Below are positions 1-5,775 of a stretch of DNA of 9,399 nt, piece by piece. A model generated the notes under the pieces. It was not told the DNA's origin, made no database searches, and saw only the letters and a list, made by a program, of their open reading frames with translations. This stretch comes from Planctomycetota bacterium (GTDB lineage: Bacteria; Planctomycetota; Brocadiia; Brocadiales; Bathyanammoxibiaceae), in the NCBI GenBank assembly GCA_030623665.1, contig JAUXLO010000060.1, forward strand, positions 1 to 9,399, written 5' to 3'. Position 1 is the first letter of the stretch, and the number at the start of each line of letters is the position of its first letter. A program made the translations under genes and the position numbers.

Positions 1-1
1 C

Positions 2-217
2 CAGGGGAATACCCATGGCCATGGTCATATCGATAGCCGCTGAAAATGCCTGCTGAGCGGCGACGACATCGCCCGCCCGGGTTTGGGCCAGGCCCAAAAT
101 AGCGAAGGCGCGCATCCGGCCGGTGACATCCTCTTCGGGCAGATGATCCAGGGCGCTCTGAGCATATTGGATGCTTTCGCGCACGTCACCGCGCACGACG
201 GCATACGAGGCCCGTCT
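2..217 (-). CDS. Fragment of a MalT/LuxR-type regulator, helical (TPR-like) repeat region
   Basis: This minus-strand frame has no stop from about base 217 to the window edge and encodes about 71 residues. It lies in a different frame from the upstream nuoM. The peptide runs RASYAVVRGDVRESIQYAQS, then a segment ending LPEEDVTGRMRAFAILGLAQ, then TRAGDVVAAQQAFSAAIDMT. The paired GD turns, the LPEED spacer and the A-A-A helix faces are typical of the repeats in the C-terminal half of large MalT-like LuxR regulators, where they bind ligand or partner proteins ahead of a helix-turn-helix domain. That assignment is pattern recognition from memory; a generic TPR protein is the alternative. All six Arg codons are CGN and none of the four Ile codons is ATA, unlike the nuo genes. 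No start codon or helix-turn-helix is in view. It is probably sequence from another locus or another genome joined here. Confidence 0.55.
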
Positions 218-1215
218 ATACCCTGGACATTGAAGACAAATATCCCGAGGATAACCAGCCCGACGTGGCTCACGCTGGCGTATGCGATAAGCCTTTTCAG
301 GTCATCCTGCGCCGTTGCCAGTATAGCACCGTACAGGTTAGCAATAAGCGCCAGCGCCACCACAACGGGTGCGTAGCTTATAGAGAGTTCGGGAAACAGC
401 GGCAACAGGAACCGCAGAAATGCATAAGCACCGGTCTTTATAAGTAGCCCCGTGATATCCACCGCACCTGCAACCGGCGCCTCGGCATGCGCATCAGGTA
501 ACCACGTATGGAAGGGGAATAGTGGCGACTTTACGGAGAACGCCACAAAAAACGCCAGCCCCATGGGCAACAAGGCGTGTGGTGGAATAGACGTATCGTA
601 GAGCTTCATTATATCAAAGGTGTACACCCCTGTCTGAGCATGGTGGAAGAAGTACAGGGCAAGTATAGCCACCAGCATAAGGAGGCTGCCGCCCATTGTG
701 TATATTATGAACTTCAACGTGGCGTAGCGCCTGTTGGCGCCACCCCACACGCCCACGAGCAAGTACATCGGAATCAGCATAACCTCCCAGAAGACATAGA
801 ACAGCAGGAGGTCCAGGGCAAGAAATATACCAATTAGACCCGCCTCTAAAAGGAGCAAGAAGCCGTAAAAGAGGTCCTGCCGTCTTCCCCCCTGATCCCA
901 CGAGCTAAGCATGGCCAGGGGAACCATAAATGCGGTTATCATCACCATAAACAGGCTTATCCCGTCCACACCCAGGAAGTAGCCTGCGCCCAGCTCAGGT
1001 ATCCAGTCTGCCCTCTCCACAAGCTGCATCTCGGATGATGCCGGGTCAAACGACCTGAAAAGGACTATAGACAGCAGTAAATTTACCGCGCTGACCAGGA
1101 GTGCCAGAACCTTTGGCAAGAAATCATCCCGCCAGGGTATAAGGAATATGACCGCTGCCCCAACCACAGGCACGAATACTAACAACGACAGAATTGGCCA
1201 GTTAGATACGTCCAT
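25..1215 (-). CDS. nuoM: NADH-quinone oxidoreductase subunit M, N-terminal part only (C-terminus replaced)
   Basis: NuoM is one of the three antiporter-like proton-pumping subunits in the membrane arm of complex I. The ATG at 1213-1215 opens a hydrophobic protein with the family landmarks: E144 in VFWEVMLIPM, K229 in AFSVKSPLFPFHTWLPDAHA, K260 in LLIKTGAY, and the DDLKRLIAYASVSHVG segment at 304-319. These are the usual proton-path and broken-helix residues. Homology stops after GIDG (residue 335, base about 211). The frame then runs on to residue 396 as a Cys-, Pro- and Arg-rich tail that I consider spurious. Intact NuoM is about 500 residues, so the last membrane helices, including the one carrying the TM12 glutamate (E407 in E. 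coli), are missing. The gene starts 12 bases after nuoL with only a weak ribosome binding site. As drawn it could not make a working pump subunit. nuoN, the usual next gene, is not in view. Confidence 0.9.
   Translation of the reverse strand: MDVSNWPILSLLVFVPVVGAAVIFLIPWRDDFLPKVLALLVSAVNLLLSIVLFRSFDPASSEMQLVERADWIPELGAGYFLGVDGISLFMVMITAFMVPLAMLSSWDQGGRRQDLFYGFLLLLEAGLIGIFLALDLLLFYVFWEVMLIPMYLLVGVWGGANRRYATLKFIIYTMGGSLLMLVAILALYFFHHAQTGVYTFDIMKLYDTSIPPHALLPMGLAFFVAFSVKSPLFPFHTWLPDAHAEAPVAGAVDITGLLIKTGAYAFLRFLLPLFPELSISYAPVVVALALIANLYGAILATAQDDLKRLIAYASVSHVGLVILGIFVFNVQGIDGPRMPSCAVTCAKASNMLRAPWIICPKRMSPAGCAPSLFWAWPKPGRAMSSPLSRHFQRLSI
207..217. other. Breakpoint joining nuoM to unrelated sequence
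   Basis: Reading the minus strand, NuoM-like sequence runs through FNVQGIDG, with the last family-consistent codons at 211-216. The regulator-like frame becomes recognisable at RASYA, whose Arg codon covers 212-214. The two homologies therefore meet or overlap by a few bases (about CGGG on the minus strand), as expected for a short-microhomology join or an assembly mis-join. Beyond this point the nuoM frame gives a Cys-, Pro- and Arg-rich tail without membrane character and stops near base 25. No inverted repeat or transposase is visible at the join. Confidence 0.7.
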
Positions 1216-1227
1216 AGCAATATTAAC

Positions 1228-3234
1228 CTATATATAAAGGATTATTACTATCGCACCCAATACCATAACCGTTGCATACCAGCGCACCAACCCCAGCTGC
1301 AGACTCGGCAAAATCCTACCGCCGCCCAGGATTGAACCCGCAGCACCTCTTACAACACTGTCTATCACGGCGGTGTCCACGGCCATCCAGAAAAATCCGG
1401 AGAGCTTCATATAGGGGTCTACAAAGACTGCCTTGTAGACGTTGTCGAAGTACCATGCGTTTGTCAGCAGACTATAGGCTGCACCCAGATTCTCACTCAG
1501 TCGAGTTGGCACCCCTTTACCGCCGGGAACCACATAGAAGTAAAAGGCCAGACCGATGCCCCCGAAGGCCATCACGGCTGAGACCAGCATTAGAAGCATC
1601 TCCGGTTCTATTGCAGGGATATATCCCTTTGCCTCTGCGGCGGCCTCCGGCATCTCACCCTCCACAACTGCGGTCTCGCCCTCCGCAACCTCAGCCGTGG
1701 CTTCGCCCAAAGGTTCTACCGTGCCGTGCGTCTCAGCACCACCGAAGTTCGGCGCAAGGAAGTTACTTATATGGTCGGCGCCGCCGAGCACGTGCGGGAC
1801 ACCCATGTATCCACCCGCAGCCGCCAGCAGGGCAAGCAACACAAGGGGCAGAATCATCACCTTCCCCGGATAATGGAGGTGCATGTCCCATCTCTTTTCG
1901 CCAAAGAAGGCCATAAATATTATCCTGAACGTATAGAAGCCCGTCATACTTGCCGTTATTACTATAAGGGCCCACATCAAGAACCCGCCGTTAACAAAGG
2001 TGGCGTGGAGGATGGCGTCCTTGCTGAAGAACCCCGCAAGGCCTGGTATACCGGACATGGCCAATGCGCCTATGGTAAACGTAAAGAAGGTGGCGGGTAT
2101 ATATCGCCTGAGCCCGCCCATCTTTCTTATATCCATCTCATCATGCAGTGCATGTATAACGGCGCCAGAACCCAAAAACAGGAGGGCCTTGGCAAATGCA
2201 TGGGTAAGCAGGTGGAAAATGGCAGCCGCAGGGGCACCCATCCCCAAGGCCAGAAACATGTGCCCAAGCTGACTTACAGTGGAATAGGCCAATATCCTCT
2301 TTATATCCGTATGCACCAGCGCCACCGTGGCGGAGACGAAGGCCGTCAGCAGGCCGATTAGCCCAACCACCTGCAGAGAGAAAGGCGACAACTCAAACAA
2401 AGGGTAGCACCTGGCCACCAGGTACACACCCGCCGTTACCATGGTAGCGGCGTGTATAAGCGCACTGACCGGCGTAGGCGCCTCCATGGCGTCCGGCAGC
2501 CACGTGTGCAATGGTATCTGTGCGGATTTCCCCACCGCCCCTGCAAAGATAAGCAGCGCTATCCACATGGCCATGCTCGAGTCAATGACCTCTGCCGGGT
2601 TCTCAAAGACGCCGTGGAAGCGAATGGTGCCGAACTGCACAAAGACCAGCATTATCCCCAGGGCAAAGAAGAAATCGCCAAAGCGAGTAACCACAAAGGC
2701 CTTCAGCCCCGCCTCCGCCGCGCTTCGCCTGTCATACCAGAAGCTTATCAGGAGATAAGAACAGAGGCCGACACCCTCCCAGCCTATGTAGAGCACCAGG
2801 AAATTACCCGCCAACACCAGTGTCAGCATAAAGAACACAAAGAGGTTTAAATAGAAGAAGTAGCGGGCAAAACACTTGTCGTTCTCCATGTAGCCGACGG
2901 AGTATACGTGTATGAGGAAGCTCACACCGGAGACCATGGTAATCATGACCATTGAAAGTGGGTCCAGCAGCAGGTCCAGGGGCGCCTGGAAGGTGCCCGA
3001 GGTTATCCACTGAAACAAGCAGAGCTCTATATGCCTCTCTTCCGGCGGCAGGCCGAGGAAGGCCTTGAATATATATAATGACAGCACAAGCGACAGCCCG
3101 ATACTGCCGCAGCCCACTACGCTGACCATAAAATTGCCCGCCCTGGAGCCCAGGAGACAGTTGAATATCGCCCCAAAGAGGGGTATGGCAGGCACAAGCC
3201 ATAGGAGATCAAGGACCGGATAGCCCGCTACCAC
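1228..3234 (-). CDS. nuoL: NADH-quinone oxidoreductase subunit L
   Basis: NuoL is the distal antiporter-like subunit of complex I and carries the long lateral helix that lies along the membrane arm. The 668-residue protein is a little longer than E. coli NuoL (613). Visible landmarks are E153 in YIGWEGVGLCSYLL, K236 in AGAVGKSAQIPLHTWLPDAM, H261 in ALIHAATMVTAGVYL, DIKRILAYSTVSQLGHM at 310-326, HLLTHAFAKALLFLGSGAVI at 341-360 (H341, H345, K349) and FFSKDAI at 402-408 (K405). About residues 503-537 form an Ala/Glu-rich, low-complexity linker before the C-terminal helices, and the terminal hydrophobic stretch fits the last anchor helix. The GTG start at 3232-3234 overlaps the nuoK stop by 7 bases and has a strong ribosome binding site, which supports translational coupling. 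The frame is intact. Confidence 0.97.
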   Translation of the reverse strand: MVAGYPVLDLLWLVPAIPLFGAIFNCLLGSRAGNFMVSVVGCGSIGLSLVLSLYIFKAFLGLPPEERHIELCLFQWITSGTFQAPLDLLLDPLSMVMITMVSGVSFLIHVYSVGYMENDKCFARYFFYLNLFVFFMLTLVLAGNFLVLYIGWEGVGLCSYLLISFWYDRRSAAEAGLKAFVVTRFGDFFFALGIMLVFVQFGTIRFHGVFENPAEVIDSSMAMWIALLIFAGAVGKSAQIPLHTWLPDAMEAPTPVSALIHAATMVTAGVYLVARCYPLFELSPFSLQVVGLIGLLTAFVSATVALVHTDIKRILAYSTVSQLGHMFLALGMGAPAAAIFHLLTHAFAKALLFLGSGAVIHALHDEMDIRKMGGLRRYIPATFFTFTIGALAMSGIPGLAGFFSKDAILHATFVNGGFLMWALIVITASMTGFYTFRIIFMAFFGEKRWDMHLHYPGKVMILPLVLLALLAAAGGYMGVPHVLGGADHISNFLAPNFGGAETHGTVEPLGEATAEVAEGETAVVEGEMPEAAAEAKGYIPAIEPEMLLMLVSAVMAFGGIGLAFYFYVVPGGKGVPTRLSENLGAAYSLLTNAWYFDNVYKAVFVDPYMKLSGFFWMAVDTAVIDSVVRGAAGSILGGGRILPSLQLGLVRWYATVMVLGAIVIILYI

Positions 3235-3566
3235 TTTAGCACCTCCATCTCGTCTGCATCTAAGGTGGCCCGGCCCCTGAACACAAGGACTATAATAGAC
3301 AGGCCTACCGCTATCTCCACCGCAGCTATAACCATTGCAAAGAGCACAAAGATTTGTCCCTCAAGAGAGCCCATTTGTCTGCAAAAGGCAATGAAGGTAA
3401 CCCCGGCCCCGTTTATCATCAGCTCTACGCACATAAGGAGCACTATGACGTTACTCCTCACAAGAAAACCCAACACGCCTAAACTAAACAGGATTGCGCC
3501 CAGCACCAGATAGTGAGGTGGCCCAACCTCTATAATGATTTGTACAATGGCTTCAGCCTGTGACAA
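3228..3566 (-). CDS. nuoK: NADH-quinone oxidoreductase subunit K
   Basis: NuoK is a small three-helix membrane subunit between NuoJ and NuoN that forms part of the proton path. The 112-residue protein shows HYLVLGAILFSLGVLGFLVR at 18-37, then the two conserved membrane glutamates: E48 in LMCVELMINGAG and E84 in VIAAVEIAVGLSIIVLVFRG. The C-terminal DADEMEVLKW resembles the usual family ending. The start is a TTG at 3564-3566, chosen because a purine-rich ribosome binding site precedes it and no other usual start codon lies before the HYL motif. This leaves 17 residues before HYL, somewhat more than is typical. It begins 21 bases after nuoJ and overlaps nuoL by 7 bases. Confidence 0.96.
   Translation of the reverse strand: MSQAEAIVQIIIEVGPPHYLVLGAILFSLGVLGFLVRSNVIVLLMCVELMINGAGVTFIAFCRQMGSLEGQIFVLFAMVIAAVEIAVGLSIIVLVFRGRATLDADEMEVLKW
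3241..3246 (-). promoter_or_regulatory. Ribosome binding site of nuoL
   Basis: GGAGGT on the minus strand lies 6 bases ahead of the GTG at 3232-3234, inside the last codons of nuoK. Its strength and spacing fix the nuoL start at this GTG and support coupled translation with nuoK. Confidence 0.8.
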
Positions 3567-3570
3567 CTAT

Positions 3571-3579
3571 CCTCTCCTT
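3571..3579 (-). promoter_or_regulatory. Ribosome binding site that sets the TTG start of nuoK
   Basis: AAGGAGAGG on the minus strand sits in the 21-base nuoJ-nuoK gap. Its AAGGAG core is 7 bases from the TTG at 3564-3566. No ATG or GTG lies in frame between it and the first conserved NuoK residues, so it is the main evidence for a TTG start. Confidence 0.75.
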
Positions 3580-3587
3580 AAAGAAAC

Positions 3588-4097
3588 TTAACGCCTCCCG
3601 GCAAGCATCACCGCCCCCACCACCGCAACCAGCAAGAGGACTGACGCAAGTTCAAGGGGGATCAGATATTGGGTATAAAGGACACTGCCAATGGACCTAA
3701 TACTGCCAAAATCCGCCGGAATGGAAGCCGACTCTCCCCGGATGGATGCACACTCAAAACAACCACGGTAAAACAACGATACAAGCACCCCGGTAAAGAC
3801 CATCGCCACAAGCACTCCAAATACCCCTAGAAGATCAGGGCGGAGCCGCCTTTGCTCTTTTTCATCAAACCTGAGCATCATCACCGCAAATAACACGAGT
3901 ACCACGATAGCACCTGCATATAGAATCACTTGAACAATCGCCAGAAACGGCGCACTCAACATGGCGTATACCCAGGCAACGGCCAAGAGCGCAACTATCA
4001 AGGAAAGTACACTATACATGACCTTATTCTGCAGTACTACCGACACTGCAGAGATGATCGCTATGGCAGACGCTACGTAAAAGAATAATGCTTCCAT
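3588..4097 (-). CDS. nuoJ: NADH-quinone oxidoreductase subunit J
   Basis: NuoJ is the five-helix membrane subunit (ND6 equivalent) next to the quinone site; its third helix switches conformation during coupling. The 169-residue protein has helices near 3-20, 26-47, 51-75, 88-110 and 143-166. The third holds the family motif QVILYAGAIVVLVLFAVMML (56-75), including the conserved tyrosine and glycine of the pi-bulge region. The charged stretch RFDEKEQRRLRPD after helix 3 fits the cytoplasmic side by the positive-inside rule. That places the loop between helices 4 and 5 in the periplasm, and this loop carries a CxxC pair (C113, C116) that I do not recognise as a family feature. The ATG at 4095-4097 lies 13 bases after the nuoI stop, with only a weak purine-rich ribosome binding site. 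Confidence 0.95.
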   Translation of the reverse strand: MEALFFYVASAIAIISAVSVVLQNKVMYSVLSLIVALLAVAWVYAMLSAPFLAIVQVILYAGAIVVLVLFAVMMLRFDEKEQRRLRPDLLGVFGVLVAMVFTGVLVSLFYRGCFECASIRGESASIPADFGSIRSIGSVLYTQYLIPLELASVLLLVAVVGAVMLAGRR

Positions 4098-4110
4098 TTG
4101 TCTATTCTAT

Positions 4111-4686
4111 TTAAAGCCCCAGGGGATTGACCTTCGGTGCACCCCCTTCGGGCGGGTTCAGACTCCGCTGGTAACCGGGTGGCGGGGTCCTCTTTATCAA
4201 CACTTCCTTATCATAATTCAGATCCTCACGGCAGTAACCGGCCTCAGGGATCTCTCCCGTGTCCATATATATGGCGTCTACAGGGCAGGCCTCTTCGCAC
4301 ATCCCGCACCAGCAGCATCTAGTGATGTCTATCTCGAAACTCTCCGGACGTTTCTCAATCTCCCGGTCTTCATGCTCCTCTGCCACTATGTGTATGCACT
4401 GCACCGGGCACACCGTCTCGCACAGCATACACGCCACACACCGGGTCGAGCCGTCCGGCCTGGTGTTCAGCCTGTGCTTTCCGCGCCATCTCTTTGACAT
4501 GGGGATCCTCTGCTCTGGATACTGTATGGTTACCGCCGCAGGCACCTCCTGCTCAAGGCCGAAGAGATGGGCTATGTGATAAAACATGTTATTCGTAAAG
4601 TGACCCGCCGTTATCCTCAGGCCCTTTATTATCTCAAACAGATACAGGCTCTCCAGGAAGCTTAACTTTTCACTTACTATCTTCAC
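4111..4686 (-). CDS. nuoI: NADH-quinone oxidoreductase subunit I (2x[4Fe-4S] ferredoxin-like)
   Basis: NuoI passes electrons through clusters N6a and N6b in the connecting arm of complex I. The 191-residue protein has an N-terminal amphipathic segment that packs on the membrane arm, with LRITAGHFTNNMF at 23-35 and then the usual QYPEQRIPMSKRWRGKHRL region at 55-73. Two CxxCxxCxxxC motifs follow: C83-C86-C89-C93 in CVACMLCETVCP, and C124-C127-C130-C134 in CCWCGMCEEACP. The C-terminal half of each cluster site comes from the partner motif, as in all 8Fe ferredoxins. C125 directly follows the first ligand of the second motif and is an extra cysteine. The tail (EIPEAGYCREDLNYDKEVLI) is a normal NuoI extension. 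The start is GTG at 4684-4686, three bases after the nuoH stop, supported by AGAGGA upstream. Confidence 0.97.
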   Translation of the reverse strand: MKIVSEKLSFLESLYLFEIIKGLRITAGHFTNNMFYHIAHLFGLEQEVPAAVTIQYPEQRIPMSKRWRGKHRLNTRPDGSTRCVACMLCETVCPVQCIHIVAEEHEDREIEKRPESFEIDITRCCWCGMCEEACPVDAIYMDTGEIPEAGYCREDLNYDKEVLIKRTPPPGYQRSLNPPEGGAPKVNPLGL

Positions 4687-4689
4687 CCT

Positions 4690-5769
4690 TTATCCTCTAA
4701 GAATCAGCAGAAAACCCGTTAACACCACGTTAAGCAGGGCCAGCGGGAGCAGAAACTTCCAGCCAAAGTCCATAAGCTGGTCATACCTGAACCTGGGCAG
4801 GGTCCATCTGATTAACAGCATAAGCCAGCAGAAAAAGATTACCTTCAGGCCAAACGCAAACACCTGCAGGAGCACCACCAGGAGATGGGGCAGCGATACA
4901 GAGAACACGTTCGGAATAATCAGCCCTTTGTCATTCAAAAACGGGACCTGCCAGCCGCCGAAGTAAAGAGCCGTCAAGACCCCGGCTACGGCAATTATCT
5001 CTATAAACTCAGCCATCCAGAAGGCACCAAACTTCATGCCGCTGTATTCCGTAAAATAGCCGATTATCTCCGATTCACTCTCCGGCAGGTCGAAGGGCGT
5101 ACGCTTGGTCTCCGCCACGGCCGCAGCAAAAAATATCAAAAAACCCAGGGGCTGCGCCACCACACCCCAGTAAGGAATAAAGCCCAATACATACCCACCC
5201 TGTGCTCTTGCAATATCGTCAAGCTCTATAGAGCCATAGACCATTACCACGCCCACTATGGAGAGTGCCAGGGCCAACTCATAAGAGATTACCTGGGCCG
5301 CCGCCCTTATACCGCCCAGGAGCGAGTATTTATTGTTAGACGACCAGCCAGCCAAGACCACGCTGTACACGCCCAGCGACCCAAAGGCCAGGACAAAGAG
5401 CACCCCAACATTCAGATCGGCTATTTGAAGCTTTATGTGCAAGCCTCCGACATGAAGGGTATCCCCGAAGGGAATGACGGCAAAGACGATAAGGGCCATA
5501 AAGAGGGAGAGAAAAGGCGCCAGGGTGTGTATAAGCGGGTTACCCTGCGGCGGTATCCAATCCTCCTTGGTCAACATCTTTATGGTGTCGGCAATGGGAT
5601 GAAACAGCCCTATTATCCTGAGTCCGAAGACGTCTGCACGGTTTGCGCCTATGCGGTCCTGCATGACGGCGCTCTGCTTCCTCTCGGCCCAGCTCATTAT
5701 CGCCGCCACGTTCAGCACAAACCCGAAGACTATGGCAATCTTTACTAATATAATTATCGCTTCATACAC
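4690..5769 (-). CDS. nuoH: NADH-quinone oxidoreductase subunit H
   Basis: NuoH (ND1 equivalent) anchors the peripheral arm to the membrane and forms much of the quinone chamber. The 359-residue protein has about eight or nine membrane segments and clear signatures: SWAERKQSAVMQDRIGANRA at 26-45, LLGGIRAAAQVISYELAL at 150-167, and the acidic loop AETKRTPFDLPESESEII at 219-236, followed by GYFTEYSGMKFG. E220, D227, E230, E232, E234 and E241 are the expected charged residues of the coupling funnel. Between E234 and E241 the loop looks one residue shorter than the common E-x-x-x-G-Y-x-x-E spacing. The start is GTG at 5767-5769, six bases after the nuoG stop. The ATG a few bases downstream is out of frame. 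AGGGG lies 11 bases upstream, a rather long spacing for a ribosome binding site. Confidence 0.97.
   Translation of the reverse strand: MYEAIIILVKIAIVFGFVLNVAAIMSWAERKQSAVMQDRIGANRADVFGLRIIGLFHPIADTIKMLTKEDWIPPQGNPLIHTLAPFLSLFMALIVFAVIPFGDTLHVGGLHIKLQIADLNVGVLFVLAFGSLGVYSVVLAGWSSNNKYSLLGGIRAAAQVISYELALALSIVGVVMVYGSIELDDIARAQGGYVLGFIPYWGVVAQPLGFLIFFAAAVAETKRTPFDLPESESEIIGYFTEYSGMKFGAFWMAEFIEIIAVAGVLTALYFGGWQVPFLNDKGLIIPNVFSVSLPHLLVVLLQVFAFGLKVIFFCWLMLLIRWTLPRFRYDQLMDFGWKFLLPLALLNVVLTGFLLILRG
4693..4698 (-). promoter_or_regulatory. Ribosome binding site that sets the GTG start of nuoI
   Basis: AGAGGA on the minus strand overlaps the last codons of nuoH and stands 6 bases from the GTG at 4684-4686. 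It supports that GTG as the true start, because no ATG lies nearby that would keep the N-terminal helix. Confidence 0.7.
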
Positions 5770-5775
5770 TTTTCT

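Noticed and set aside
25..210. A novel C-terminal domain of NuoM (residues 336-396, rich in Cys, Pro, Arg and Trp)
   Set aside because: The tail has no membrane segments and begins exactly where NuoM homology ends. A different frame of the same bases gives a coherent repeat protein, so this is an out-of-frame reading.
83..376. Plus-strand reading frame across the junction
   Set aside because: It lies opposite the nuoM and regulator-like frames, has no recognisable motif, and crosses the breakpoint.
1272..2850. Several long plus-strand frames opposite nuoL (up to 214 codons)
   Set aside because: They are antisense to a strongly conserved gene, are rich in Arg, Pro and Ser or Gln and His, and show no family motif or ribosome binding site. 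They are shadows of nuoL codon bias.
4885..5748. Long plus-strand frame of 287 codons opposite nuoH
   Set aside because: Its composition is rich in Arg, His, Tyr and Gln, as expected when reading a membrane-protein gene backwards. nuoH is fully conserved across it.
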